This document shows positions 1 through 8,400 of a stretch of DNA of 51,837 nt, piece after piece (position 1 is the first letter of the stretch; each line of letters opens with the position of its first letter). The notes under the pieces are model-generated. The model saw only the letters and a program-made list of their open reading frames with translations. It searched no databases and was not told the DNA's origin. The stretch comes from Fidelibacterota bacterium. Its GTDB lineage: Bacteria > Fidelibacterota > UBA8477 > JABMPR01. The translations under genes were made by a program, and so were the position numbers. The stretch is taken from positions 1 to 51,837 of the forward strand of contig JAERTG010000148.1 of the NCBI GenBank assembly GCA_016845065.1. The letters are read 5' to 3'.

Positions 1-53
1 GTATTTCTTCGTATCTCTTTAACTCTGCGTTCTGCTTCTGACTTTTGACTCAT
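1..53 (-). CDS. 5' end of an unidentified gene, cut by the window edge
   Basis: An ATG on the minus strand is preceded by a good ribosome binding site (AAGGAG, 6 to 7 bases upstream) and stays open for 17 codons to the window edge. The start reads MSQKSEAERRVKEIRRN, a charged, basic stretch. It lies downstream of the tRNA and its terminator, so it has its own transcription unit or is read by leak-through. Too little is visible to name a family. Confidence 0.5.
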   Translation of the reverse strand, partial: MSQKSEAERRVKEIRRN

Positions 54-148
54 GTAAGACTCCTTTCATGCTTACAAACTAGCCAAATGTCTCTCTTACA
101 AAATCAGCCTTTTATCTCCCGAAGGCTTACACGCTAAACAAATGGTTT

Positions 149-185
149 GAAAAACCCCTCATAATATATTGTTTATGAGGGGTTT
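149..185 (-). terminator. Rho-independent terminator after the tRNA
   Basis: A perfect 13-base-pair stem (152-164 with 173-185, core CCCCTCAT/ATGAGGGG) with an 8-base loop is followed on the minus strand by a short U run. It starts only a few bases after the CCA end of the tRNA and would end its transcript. Confidence 0.85.
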
Positions 186-188
186 AGG

Positions 189-265
189 TGGTGGGCCCAC
201 AAGGACTTGAACCTTGAACCGACGGATTATGAGTCCGGCGCTCTAACCAATTGAGCTATGGGCCC
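189..265 (-). tRNA. tRNA with CAU anticodon, probably tRNA-Ile2 (lysidine type)
   Basis: A complete 77-base cloverleaf is visible, including an encoded CCA tail: acceptor GGGCCCA/TGGGCCC, D-arm GCTC/GAGC, anticodon stem CCGGA/TCCGT (the last pair G-U-like or weak), anticodon loop CTCATAA, T-arm CAAGG/CCTTG with TTCAAGT loop. The CAU anticodon (plus-strand bases 229-231) fits elongator Met or the Ile2 tRNA that TilS modifies to lysidine. The C4-G69 and C5-G68 pairs in the acceptor stem are the determinants known to favour TilS recognition in E. coli, so I lean to Ile2. The loop and stem around GACTCATAATC also resemble E. coli Ile2. Confidence 0.95.
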
Positions 266-323
266 GATATACATTAGGAAGCAGGTGATTTACACGCTCA
301 CAAACCTCCCAAAAAAGCTAAAT

Positions 324-352
324 AAAATAGTCGGGGGGTCCAGTATGTGCAA
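324..352 (-). promoter_or_regulatory. Candidate tRNA promoter
   Basis: On the minus strand TTGCAC is followed after exactly 17 bases by TATTTT (both 4 of 6 to the sigma-70 consensus). Transcription would begin near 317, about 50 bases before the mature tRNA, a normal distance. Confidence 0.4.
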
Positions 353-475
353 AGGGATTGTAAGTTGAGAATCAACCCCAGACGATTCTGCCTATAAATG
401 CCTATAATTTCGATGAATAAGACAGGTTCCAGGCTGATTATGCAATAATTTTCATGTTGATACCCCCATGGAAAC

Positions 476-508
476 AAAAAGTCCCTTGTTCTGTCGAATA
501 AGGGACTT
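476..508 (-). terminator. Terminator-like hairpin close behind a promoter
   Basis: A 9-base-pair perfect stem AAGTCCCTT/AAGGGACTT (500-508 with 479-487) with a 12-base loop continues into a short U run on the minus strand. It lies 260 bases past the dnaG stop and only about 15 bases past the start site predicted for the promoter at 532-560. It could end dnaG operon transcripts, end a tiny RNA, or act as an attenuator before the tRNA. Confidence 0.7.
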
Positions 509-531
509 CTCGCTGTCATTTTTCCGATGAT

Positions 532-560
532 ATTTTAGACCAAAATCAAAAGCGAGTCAA
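532..560 (-). promoter_or_regulatory. Strong sigma-70-like promoter
   Basis: TTGACT, 17 bases, TAAAAT on the minus strand: 5 of 6 matches in each box with ideal spacing. The start site would be near 525. The next element downstream is the hairpin at 476-508, then the tRNA at 265. The same TTGACT-N17 pattern recurs before rdgB in this window, which supports its being a real site. Confidence 0.65.
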
Positions 561-605
561 GCCCAGGGGACATATTTTTTCAACTTTTTTAGAGGAGTTA
601 TATGA

Positions 606-619
606 CTGAATATATTCAG
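606..619. repeat. 14-base perfect palindrome
   Basis: CTGAATATATTCAG is fully self-complementary. It sits about 45 bases upstream of the promoter at 532-560 and about 150 bases past the dnaG stop. It could be a binding site for a dimeric regulator, but AT-rich palindromes of this size can also arise by chance. Confidence 0.4.
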
Positions 620-766
620 GTTAACATTGTATAGTATTATAAATCTGACAGGCTAGAATCAATGATTTTTCCACACCTCTCCATTTCATCAAAGGAGGCG
701 TCGATGATTTGAGGTGAATAGAATAAAATAATGAAAAAAGTCTTCGTAAATCAGAGGGTGGAACCA

Positions 767-2575
767 TTACATCGGTGTAGGGTTCGGTTTGATATCCCGT
801 TGCTCCAGTTGAAGCTCGACTTTTCGTCTGAAATACTCCTGGGAATCTTCACCCCTGCTATCAGCATCACGCATGAGCTGTTTTAACACATCCATTTCCC
901 TCTGGATTGCCCACCAACGCACCGTCTTGATACACTGGTGTGCATGACTAATACTTTCCAGGTCAGGTCGTGCTTCATTGATCAAACGTGTGATAAATCT
1001 TCTAATTTCCGCCGAGTCAATTTCATCTAACAACCGACTATGATTAATGGGTAATTCCTTGCGTAAGCGACCATGGAGCATCTGGAATATCTCAACATAA
1101 TGATAGGCTTTGATATCCTCATCACCAATGGTTGAAGTCAACCAGTTAAGCAGACTTTCATCCTGACTTAAATGCAAGCGCAAAAGTTCAAATTCTGCTT
1201 TCTCGGCACCTGACTCGGGTCGACGCAAGACTTCCGATTTAGTCTGAGTTTGCCTGGCTGGTGGATCAGGAGTATACTCGGGTCGACGAACCCGCTTAGA
1301 TTGACGCTTTAGTAATCCCATAACTGCGTCTTCAGGAACATGCATCTCATCTGCCAATTGACCCGCTAGCATACCCCGCAGAATTTCGTTTTTCATCAGG
1401 GCAAGCTCTGAGACTATACTCTCGAGGAAGGCAGTTTTTTTCACTGGTGAATCCATCTGATCCTGATTGGTCTTGAGTACAAAGGTCATGAAATCCAATG
1501 CTGAATCAATGAGTTTCTGGAATGCTTTGGAATCCTTCTCATCGAAAAAACTATCAGGGTCTTCACCATCAGGCATTTGCATAATGCGGACATCAAGGCC
1601 CTTGTCTAAAAGTGTGAGTCCTGCTTTTTGAGCTGCCTTTTGGCCCGCTGAATCGCCATCATAACATACCAATACTTTATCTGCAAATCGCTTGACTAAC
1701 CCAGCCTGTTCCGGTGTAAATGCAGTACCAGTACCAGCTACGACATTTTGAAAGCCCTCCTGATACAGGCGAATGAGATCCATATAACCTTCAACCAGAA
1801 TGGCTGCCCGTGAGGATCTGATTTCATCACGACTTATACTCAAGCCAAATAGAGTGCGGCCCTTATGATATATTGGTGTTTCGGGACTGTTCATGTATTT
1901 GGCACCCTCAGCATCACCAAATATTCTCCCACCAAATGCTTGAACTTTCCCATTGATATCCATGATGGGAAACATGATTCGGTTACGGAAGCGATCATAG
2001 TATCCACCACCGTTTTTGACCATCAGTAGACCGCTTCGCGCGAGAACATCCTGAGACAATCCCAGCTTCATCACTTCCAATGTCACCGTGTCCCAACTAT
2101 CTGGAGCAAAGCCGACTCGAAACGTTTTTAGAGTTTCTTCGGATAGACCTCGATTAAGCAGGTATTCTTTAGCTGATTTTGCATTGGCATCATTTAATTG
2201 TCGTTCAAATACTCTGGCTGCAATTTCATGCATATTATAAACAGACGCCCGGTCATCTTTTTTCCGTGGTTCTCCAGGTTCAGTTTCGAGGTGGATATCC
2301 GCTCTATCCGCTAATAGCTTTACTGAGGATAAGAAGTCGAGTCGCTCATGTTCCATGATGAAGTTGATGACATTTCCACCAGCTCCACAACCGAAACAAT
2401 GATAGATTTGCTTGTCAGGACTCACACTAAAGGACGGTGTCTTCTCATTGTGGAAGGGACAACGACCAAAAAAGTTGCGACCTGACCGCTTGAGCTGAAC
2501 ATAATCAGATACGACTTCCACCACATCATTGGCTTCCCGGACCTGTTCAATAATATGTTCTGCAATGAGTGCCAT
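767..2575 (-). CDS. dnaG: DNA primase DnaG
   Basis: Synthesises the RNA primers for replication. The order is canonical: an N-terminal CHC2 zinc-binding domain with ligands C39, H42, C60 and C63; the primase core around the EGYMD motif (about residue 263); and a TOPRIM segment with the acidic YDGDSAG motif near residue 305. A variable C-terminal region of about 180 residues fits the DnaB-helicase interaction domain. At 602 residues it has family length. It is the last gene of the yqeY-cvpA-mutS2-dnaG run, 47 bases after mutS2. The usual partners rpsU and rpoD are not adjacent: upstream is mutS2 and downstream is a tRNA. Confidence 0.97.
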   Translation of the reverse strand: MALIAEHIIEQVREANDVVEVVSDYVQLKRSGRNFFGRCPFHNEKTPSFSVSPDKQIYHCFGCGAGGNVINFIMEHERLDFLSSVKLLADRADIHLETEPGEPRKKDDRASVYNMHEIAARVFERQLNDANAKSAKEYLLNRGLSEETLKTFRVGFAPDSWDTVTLEVMKLGLSQDVLARSGLLMVKNGGGYYDRFRNRIMFPIMDINGKVQAFGGRIFGDAEGAKYMNSPETPIYHKGRTLFGLSISRDEIRSSRAAILVEGYMDLIRLYQEGFQNVVAGTGTAFTPEQAGLVKRFADKVLVCYDGDSAGQKAAQKAGLTLLDKGLDVRIMQMPDGEDPDSFFDEKDSKAFQKLIDSALDFMTFVLKTNQDQMDSPVKKTAFLESIVSELALMKNEILRGMLAGQLADEMHVPEDAVMGLLKRQSKRVRRPEYTPDPPARQTQTKSEVLRRPESGAEKAEFELLRLHLSQDESLLNWLTSTIGDEDIKAYHYVEIFQMLHGRLRKELPINHSRLLDEIDSAEIRRFITRLINEARPDLESISHAHQCIKTVRWWAIQREMDVLKQLMRDADSRGEDSQEYFRRKVELQLEQRDIKPNPTPM

Positions 2576-2622
2576 GGCTTGTCAGTGAAGATAAGACGCT
2601 AAAAATTGAATGCTAACTGAAG

Positions 2623-4995
2623 TTATTTCAATTCCACGAAGGTGATACCTGCCCCACCTTCATCCAGTCCTCCCAGACGTTTATTTCTGACAGCGGGATG
2701 CTTATCAAGCACTTCATGTACAACTTTTTTTATCACACCTGTACCCTTGCCGTGGATGATCTGCATAAGAGACAGGTTGTTGAGAACAGCCTGATCAATA
2801 AATCGACCTAATTCTTCAATTGCAGCATCGGCACGAAATCCTCTCAGATCAAGGCTATAGGTGCTACTTTCTCTATCAGAGACATTCACAACGACAGTGG
2901 ATTGTGATTCAGATTCATTGTTCTGGGGGGCCTTGCCTAACCATTCGATGGGAACGCGCATTCTTTTCCCATCAACTTCAACCATTGTCTTACCCCGTGT
3001 GGGCTTTTCCAGGACCACACCTATTTGATCAAGACTGAATACGGTTACTTCAAGGCCCTTGGTAACATCTTTACTACTTAACTTCTCCAGCTTAAGTGGT
3101 TCTTCAGTTTCCTCAATAACCTTTTCCAATTCAGCTTCAACCTGATCTAGAGTTCCACGAACTTCCTTGATGTTTTCCTTACCGGCTTGGGACTCCTTGA
3201 TCTGCTTTATGACCTGCTCAACCGTCTGCCGTGCATCGGTAATAATCTGACCAGCCTGCCTGGCAGCCTCCCTATCAGCTTTTCGTTCAGCTTTCTGTAC
3301 AGATTCCAGGGCAGTATCCATGCGTTTTTGCTTCATCTTCAGATCGCGCTGCAAATCAGTGTTATCAGATTTTAGCCCCGAAAGGGTGGCTCGTTCTGCT
3401 TCCAAGGTTCGCAGTAATTTTTCCATACTGTCACGCGCCCATCCTATATACCCTCTTGCACGATTCAGGATATCATCAGATAAACCGAGACGTTTGGAGA
3501 TTTCAAAACCATAACTGCTTCCAGGAACACCAGCTAGGAACTTGTATGTAGGTTTGAGTCCCTTCTGATCGAATTCCATAGCGCCATTCATCACATTTTC
3601 AGCTTCGTGAGCGAAAACTTTCAGGTCTCCAAGGTGAGTCGTAGCCACCGTTTTCACACCCGCGCTTCCCAGAGATTCCAGAATTGATCGAGCCAGGGCA
3701 GCCCCTTCTGCAGGGTCTGTACCAGTTCCCAATTCATCCAATAGTACCAGGCTTCGGGTTGTGGTTTGATCCAGAATGCTGATGATCGTACTTATATGAG
3801 CTGAAAAGGTTGAGAGGTCATCCACCAGAGATTGTTGATCACCAATATCAGTGAATATCCTATCCACAAACGGAATTACACTACTCTCTGCTGCAGGTAC
3901 TGGCACACCAGCATTAGCCATGAGAGTAAGTAGACCAATGGTTTTCAGAGCCACCGTTTTACCACCAGCGTTGGGACCAGTGATGATCAAGGTATTGATA
4001 TGGCCTGCCATGCTTAACTCAAGGGGAACCACTTTTCTCTGGAGTGCCAATCTTGGGTTCCTCGCCATTTTCAACAGGAAGGTACCATCCTCAGATAGAG
4101 TGGGAATACTACATGCGAAGGTTTTGCCAAATTTGGCCAGAGCAGTGTGGTAATCCAGATGTTCCAACATTTTATAATTTTGCTGTATCGTATGATGGTG
4201 GATGTGGAGCCTACCGGTTAGCTCTCTTAAAATGCGCTGGACTTCCTGTTGCTCTTCTATTTCTATGGTTTTAATCTGATTGTTCAGTTCGATTATCTCA
4301 AATGGTTCGATATAGGTGGTTGTCCCTGTGTTGGACATATCTTGAATTACACCTTGAACCTGATGCTTGTATGAACTGATGACCGGCAATACCAAACGTC
4401 CCGCCTTGATACCTGCCTGAGACTCGTTCAAATACCCCGAATCACCATATTTTTTCACCAGATCAGCCATGCGTGTCCGGACAGCACCACCTGATTTTCT
4501 GAGCTTACGTCTCAACGAAGACAATGCAGATGACGCTTTGTCAAGGACCTCACCATCTGGTCCTACAACTCTGAGGATGTCCTTTTCAATATCTAACAGG
4601 GGTATAATCTTCTCAAAATCCTGCGTCCAGATGACAGTCTCATCTGAAGGGTTGCTTATAAAAATACTTTTTAAAACGCGGGATTGTTCGAGAACATTAT
4701 GGATGAGTTTCAGGTCTTCGGGATAAAGCGTACTGCCTTCTAATGCGAGCATCCTGAGGATTTCATGGAGGTCATCGTACTGTCGAATATAAAAACTGCT
4801 ATTAAGATCCATGAGGGCCTCAATTCCGGCCACACGATCATATTGGATCCTTATTTCAGCAGGATTATTATTTGGTTCCAGTTGTTGAAACAGGTTTGTG
4901 ACACTCGCTCCAGCAGCCTCGTCCGCTAGCCACTGCCGTACATCATTAAAACCAAGATGGATATTGGTAGAGCTGGTTGAGCCAGAGGAATCCAT
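2623..4995 (-). CDS. mutS2: Endonuclease/recombination suppressor MutS2
   Basis: MutS-family ATPase of the MutS2 branch. In this family it suppresses homologous recombination by acting on branched DNA, and in Firmicutes it also rescues collided ribosomes; it is not mismatch repair MutS. The core and lever region is followed by the ATPase with Walker A GPNAGGKT near residue 340 and Walker B DELGTGTDP. A long charged helix (about 510-640) precedes the C-terminal Smr nuclease domain (last 80 residues, LDLRG and HGKGTG motifs). At 790 residues the domain set is complete. It starts 4 bases after the cvpA stop, so translation is probably coupled. Confidence 0.96.
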   Translation of the reverse strand: MDSSGSTSSTNIHLGFNDVRQWLADEAAGASVTNLFQQLEPNNNPAEIRIQYDRVAGIEALMDLNSSFYIRQYDDLHEILRMLALEGSTLYPEDLKLIHNVLEQSRVLKSIFISNPSDETVIWTQDFEKIIPLLDIEKDILRVVGPDGEVLDKASSALSSLRRKLRKSGGAVRTRMADLVKKYGDSGYLNESQAGIKAGRLVLPVISSYKHQVQGVIQDMSNTGTTTYIEPFEIIELNNQIKTIEIEEQQEVQRILRELTGRLHIHHHTIQQNYKMLEHLDYHTALAKFGKTFACSIPTLSEDGTFLLKMARNPRLALQRKVVPLELSMAGHINTLIITGPNAGGKTVALKTIGLLTLMANAGVPVPAAESSVIPFVDRIFTDIGDQQSLVDDLSTFSAHISTIISILDQTTTRSLVLLDELGTGTDPAEGAALARSILESLGSAGVKTVATTHLGDLKVFAHEAENVMNGAMEFDQKGLKPTYKFLAGVPGSSYGFEISKRLGLSDDILNRARGYIGWARDSMEKLLRTLEAERATLSGLKSDNTDLQRDLKMKQKRMDTALESVQKAERKADREAARQAGQIITDARQTVEQVIKQIKESQAGKENIKEVRGTLDQVEAELEKVIEETEEPLKLEKLSSKDVTKGLEVTVFSLDQIGVVLEKPTRGKTMVEVDGKRMRVPIEWLGKAPQNNESESQSTVVVNVSDRESSTYSLDLRGFRADAAIEELGRFIDQAVLNNLSLMQIIHGKGTGVIKKVVHEVLDKHPAVRNKRLGGLDEGGAGITFVELK

Positions 4996-4999
4996 GACT

Positions 5000-5989
5000 C
5001 TACTCTTCGGTACCCTGGGCCTCTGCCTCTAACTCTTCGATAGCTTGCGAATCTGCTTCTGCCTTATTTCGACCTTGAGCCTCAGCTTCGATCTGATCCA
5101 GCATTCTTTCCATTTCCGCTTGTCGATCCATACCTGCTGTCTTGGCTTTGTTGACCTGTCCCATGATATCCAGGTCTGACCCATCTTCTCCACCGAGTCC
5201 TTCAACCCCTGCTGATTTCAACATCTGCTGCATGAGCCCTTTTTGAGACCCACCCATGGACTCCAGGGCTTTTTTCAGAATTTCTTCCTGATCTCCTCCT
5301 TCACTACCACCAAGCTGTTTTAGTATATCTGGACTGAGCGAGCCGTCTCCGCCTTGACCGCTTAATAGGTTCATGAGGTCGAGATTGAGACCACCACTAC
5401 TATCTCCCTGCATTCCATTCATGAGCATGTTATCACCACTGCCCAGTGCCATTTCCAACAGCTTTGATTTATCCGCATCCGGATCCATCATGGTTTGTAG
5501 CATAGCCAGTTCGTCTTCCAGAGAGAAGACCTGAACCATTTGCCCTGCGAATATTTCAACAAAGGGGTATAATTTCGATTCTTCCTGCCAGTTGCCCCTC
5601 ATACTTTGAGGAACCATGGCAAAAGCCCAGACTACGGCTGAAAGCATCATTCCTGCCTTCAATGCGCCAAATGTAATCCCACCAATTCGATCGACGACTC
5701 CAAGATTCATAGACCTGACAAGCTTTTTCAGTAAAAACGAGACGAAAGTTATGGAATACATGGTAACCAGAAATACGATTATAAACCCCGCAGGCGTTTT
5801 ATAGGCTTCTGGAATACTGATGAGGGGTTCCAGGAACACAGTCCCGTACTGGTTGTAGTTCATGGAGGTATATACTGCTGCATAGATACCAACTATTTTC
5901 AGAACACCATCGATAAGTCCCTTTTTCAATCCGCTCACTGCCATGATGACAATGAGAAGCAATCCGATTAAATCAAATCCTGTGGCCAT
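5000..5989 (-). CDS. cvpA: CvpA-family membrane protein with long Met/Gly-rich tail
   Basis: The first ~160 residues match the CvpA (colicin V production) family: four hydrophobic segments, beginning ATGFDLIGLLLIVIMAVSGL, with a glycine-rich turn after each. In Firmicutes, CvpA homologues (YshB) are commonly encoded directly before mutS2, as here. The remaining ~165 residues are unusual: Met, Gly, Gln and Asp-rich low-complexity sequence built of short Leu/Met amphipathic helices separated by GG pairs (such as DILKQLGGSEGG and ALESMGG), ending in a Glu/Ala-rich coil. Typical family members have about 160-180 residues, so the tail nearly doubles the protein. Its stop overlaps nothing, but its ATG shares one base with the yqeY stop. 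Confidence 0.85.
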   Translation of the reverse strand: MATGFDLIGLLLIVIMAVSGLKKGLIDGVLKIVGIYAAVYTSMNYNQYGTVFLEPLISIPEAYKTPAGFIIVFLVTMYSITFVSFLLKKLVRSMNLGVVDRIGGITFGALKAGMMLSAVVWAFAMVPQSMRGNWQEESKLYPFVEIFAGQMVQVFSLEDELAMLQTMMDPDADKSKLLEMALGSGDNMLMNGMQGDSSGGLNLDLMNLLSGQGGDGSLSPDILKQLGGSEGGDQEEILKKALESMGGSQKGLMQQMLKSAGVEGLGGEDGSDLDIMGQVNKAKTAGMDRQAEMERMLDQIEAEAQGRNKAEADSQAIEELEAEAQGTEE

Positions 5990-6432
5990 TAGCTGAGCAT
6001 CCCTCTGACAATTTCTTGAAGACGTTTTCCATCTGCTCTACCGGCAGCTGCTTTCATGAGTGGACCCATAACTTTTCCCATATCACTCATGCCCTGCGCC
6101 CCAGTTTCCAGCAAAACCTGTTTAACAAGTGCTTCCATCTCTGAATCACTCATCATTTGTGGTAGATATTTCTCCAAAACCAGCAATTCAGCCTGTTCAC
6201 TCGCAACCAGCTCTGGTCGATCTCCCTTTTCATATAGGGCGATGGCTTCTTTGCGCTGCTTGGCTGCTGTTTGCACCAGTTTCACAAATTCAGATTCAGT
6301 TAGGGGTTCGCCCTTTTCAATCTCACGACTTTGAATTCTAGACTTCAGATCGCGAATGGTTTTCAACGATGTCTCATCTTTGGCCTTCATAGCCGTTTTT
6401 AATTTTTCCGTCAGTTCCTTATGAAAATCCAA
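5989..6432 (-). CDS. yqeY: GatB/YqeY domain protein
   Basis: Small all-helical protein of the YqeY family, related to the C-terminal tRNA-binding domain of GatB. Its exact role is not established. Recognisable are the N-terminal LTEKLKTAMKAKD segment, the central ASEQAELLVLEKYLPQMMS motif and the C-terminal GKVMGPLM..AAGRADGK motif. 147 residues is the usual size. The start codon is TTG, chosen because an AGGAG site lies 9 bases upstream. It heads the operon with cvpA, mutS2 and dnaG; in many bacteria yqeY lies beside rpsU and dnaG. Confidence 0.93.
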   Translation of the reverse strand: MDFHKELTEKLKTAMKAKDETSLKTIRDLKSRIQSREIEKGEPLTESEFVKLVQTAAKQRKEAIALYEKGDRPELVASEQAELLVLEKYLPQMMSDSEMEALVKQVLLETGAQGMSDMGKVMGPLMKAAAGRADGKRLQEIVRGMLS

Positions 6433-6548
6433 TATAAAACACTCCTGTTGAAAATATGAAAAATTAAAAATAACCCAGAATTTATCACATATGGATTTTT
6501 TTTAATCCTGATTGAGACGAACGGATAGGAGCTAACTAGCTGGTTGAA

Positions 6549-7022
6549 TCAGGGGACATCAAAAACGTCACGTAGGGCACTCGTAGCATCATTGAGATGT
6601 TTTTCCTCAACGATAGCCGATATAGAACTAATTGATGTGGAGATGGAAAGAATGTTGATACCACGAATTCCCAGAGCCCTGAAAAAGGTTGCCGCCAACC
6701 CACAACGTTCTTTGAAATGTGGTCCGTAAACTGTCAACAGGCAGACATGTTCTATGACCTCGACGCTGATGTCCTCATGTAACTCTTCAATAGCAGAAAT
6801 GGCCTTATCGAAGGATTCAGATTCATCGTTGTGAAGTGTCACAGATAAATTGGCTTTGCCTGAGCTATCCATATTTTCACTGATAAAGTTCACAGTCTGA
6901 CCGTAAAAGCAGAATTCTTCCAAGGCGGAGCCACCCCAGTCAGGTTCATCTGGAAGATTGAATATTCTTACAAAGGTGAGCTGCTCATCAACAATGATTC
7001 CACCAATTGATTCCTTCTTCAC
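6549..7022 (-). CDS. Stand-alone ACT-domain protein coupled to the sensor kinase
   Basis: 157 residues resembling the paired ACT domains found at the C terminus of aspartokinases, without any catalytic domain. The last ~60 residues (LLTVYGPHFKERCGLAATFF, then INILSISTSISSISAIV) follow the aspartokinase pattern most clearly. ACT domains bind small ligands, often amino acids. The GTG start overlaps the kinase stop (ATGTGA) and has a strong AGGAGG site, so the two are translationally coupled. It ends the hydrogenase-signalling operon. Role is inferred only: a ligand-sensing partner of the kinase. It is not an aspartokinase fragment with a missing neighbour, since the upstream frame is an intact kinase. 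Confidence 0.8.
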   Translation of the reverse strand: MKKESIGGIIVDEQLTFVRIFNLPDEPDWGGSALEEFCFYGQTVNFISENMDSSGKANLSVTLHNDESESFDKAISAIEELHEDISVEVIEHVCLLTVYGPHFKERCGLAATFFRALGIRGINILSISTSISSISAIVEEKHLNDATSALRDVFDVP

Positions 7023-8356
7023 ATTTCCTCCTCAAAAGGCAATTGAACAGTAAATGTACTTCCCCTACCCTCCTGGCTATCAACTTGTATGTCGCCACCA
7101 TGAAGTTCAACCATACGCATAACAATGGCCAGACCTAAGCCGGTACCCTCTGAGATCAGCTTTTTAGCGCTTGGGGTCCTGTAAAATTCTTTGAAGATGT
7201 TGACCTGCTCCGCTGCTGGAATACCCTGGCCATCATCTGAAACTTTTATCACATAGTTCAAGTCATCTTTTTCCAGGGTCACACGGATGTTACCTGATTC
7301 CGGTGTATATCGAACTGCATTGGATATCAGGTTGTTAAATATCTTTGCCAGAGCGTTTGCATCTCCGAAAAAAGTGAATGTATCATCAGGTGAATCAAAA
7401 ATGAGTGTTTGACTTTTGCGGTCTGAGTTGGGTTTTGCATCAGACACCAGTCCTGACAACAGTTTACGAAGACTTATATTCTCAAACTTTTGCTGCTCCT
7501 GGAAGTTTCCATAAGTTAGATCGGCCAGGTCCTTGAGCATACCTATTGTCTCAGAAGTGCGACCAATGGCTCGATTCAGCATGTTGATTACCCGCTCATC
7601 CGCCTTTGTGCCCAGGATATCCTCTATGACCATAAGTGTTGATTGGATCGTGGCGATAGGAGCTTTCATTTCATGACTGGCATACCGAAAAAAGGTGGTC
7701 TTGGTATCATTGATTTCCCGGAGTTTAAGATTGGCGGTTTCCAATTTATCTCTTACCCGGCGATGTCGCTCTGTCACGTTCTGAGCCAGATAGGCTGAGA
7801 CCATCATCGTCACTACAATAATAAACCAGATTCCAATGGTGATTCTAGAATCATTCATCAAATGAAATTCATTGAAAAAGCATATATGCTCCACAAAGCT
7901 AGACTGCTCGACTAGAAGAAGGCCAGAAAAAAGGACCACTACCAAGAGTGAATACAGATATGAAAAACCACCAGGGAAAATGATACTGGCTAGAATAATA
8001 TGAAAAACATAGAAGAAGGATAACGGGCTCTCTGCACTTCCAGTGAGATAGATTAAAACTGTAAGCAGGAACAAATCCATGACCATCTGCAAATTGAGCA
8101 GAATGACCAGGTTGGACATGCCAAACTGCTTTTTGGCTGAGGCATAGGTCAGATACATGAGGTTCAATCCAACCAGAATGAATGCTACAAATGCCATGGC
8201 ATTGAGACTGGAGGAGGGTCCGAGTTGGATGAACTTTAGGAGTATGACACCAGTAAAGAGCCCCAAAATAGCGTACCATCGAAGGCGAATAAGCCACTTG
8301 TCACGCCGGAGCATGGAGCCAGTTGAAAAAGAAGGTGTTTCAGGAAAAAGCGTCAA
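7019..8356 (-). CDS. Membrane sensor histidine kinase
   Basis: Five or six hydrophobic segments (about residues 25-195) form a membrane sensor region without a recognisable periplasmic domain. A short coiled coil follows, then HisKA with the phospho-acceptor H228 (ASHEMKAP). The HATPase_c domain carries the N box (NLISNAVRYTP), G1 (DDGQGIP), F box and G2 (GTGLGL). The nearest in-frame start is TTG at 8356, which lacks a nearby ribosome site; an AGGAG lies about 40 bases upstream, so the true start is uncertain. It follows the receiver gene by 44 bases and overlaps the ACT gene by 4. Cognate partner is most likely that receiver. Confidence 0.9.
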   Translation of the reverse strand: MTLFPETPSFSTGSMLRRDKWLIRLRWYAILGLFTGVILLKFIQLGPSSSLNAMAFVAFILVGLNLMYLTYASAKKQFGMSNLVILLNLQMVMDLFLLTVLIYLTGSAESPLSFFYVFHIILASIIFPGGFSYLYSLLVVVLFSGLLLVEQSSFVEHICFFNEFHLMNDSRITIGIWFIIVVTMMVSAYLAQNVTERHRRVRDKLETANLKLREINDTKTTFFRYASHEMKAPIATIQSTLMVIEDILGTKADERVINMLNRAIGRTSETIGMLKDLADLTYGNFQEQQKFENISLRKLLSGLVSDAKPNSDRKSQTLIFDSPDDTFTFFGDANALAKIFNNLISNAVRYTPESGNIRVTLEKDDLNYVIKVSDDGQGIPAAEQVNIFKEFYRTPSAKKLISEGTGLGLAIVMRMVELHGGDIQVDSQEGRGSTFTVQLPFEEEM

Positions 8357-8400
8357 TATACTACCATTTTTGAAGTCAAATAAGTTGTAGTCTCTCCTGC

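Larger units (their letters stand above)
266..766. other. Noncoding region between dnaG and the tRNA
   Basis: About 500 bases without a convincing gene. It holds two promoter-like sites and one terminator, all pointing at the tRNA, and a 14-base perfect palindrome (all listed separately). A 73-codon open frame (298-519, minus) starts just after the stronger promoter, but its first codons are the terminator hairpin and its composition is not protein-like. There is also a tandem 10-base near repeat (GCCTATAAAT, GCCTATAATT) around 390-410. Confidence 0.6.

Noticed and set aside
298..519. 73-codon open frame on the minus strand between the tRNA and dnaG
   Set aside because: Its first codons form a terminator hairpin, it has no ribosome site, and its composition is not protein-like.
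6549..7022. Fragment of an aspartokinase
   Set aside because: The adjoining gene is a complete histidine kinase and the reading frame begins cleanly with its own ribosome site.
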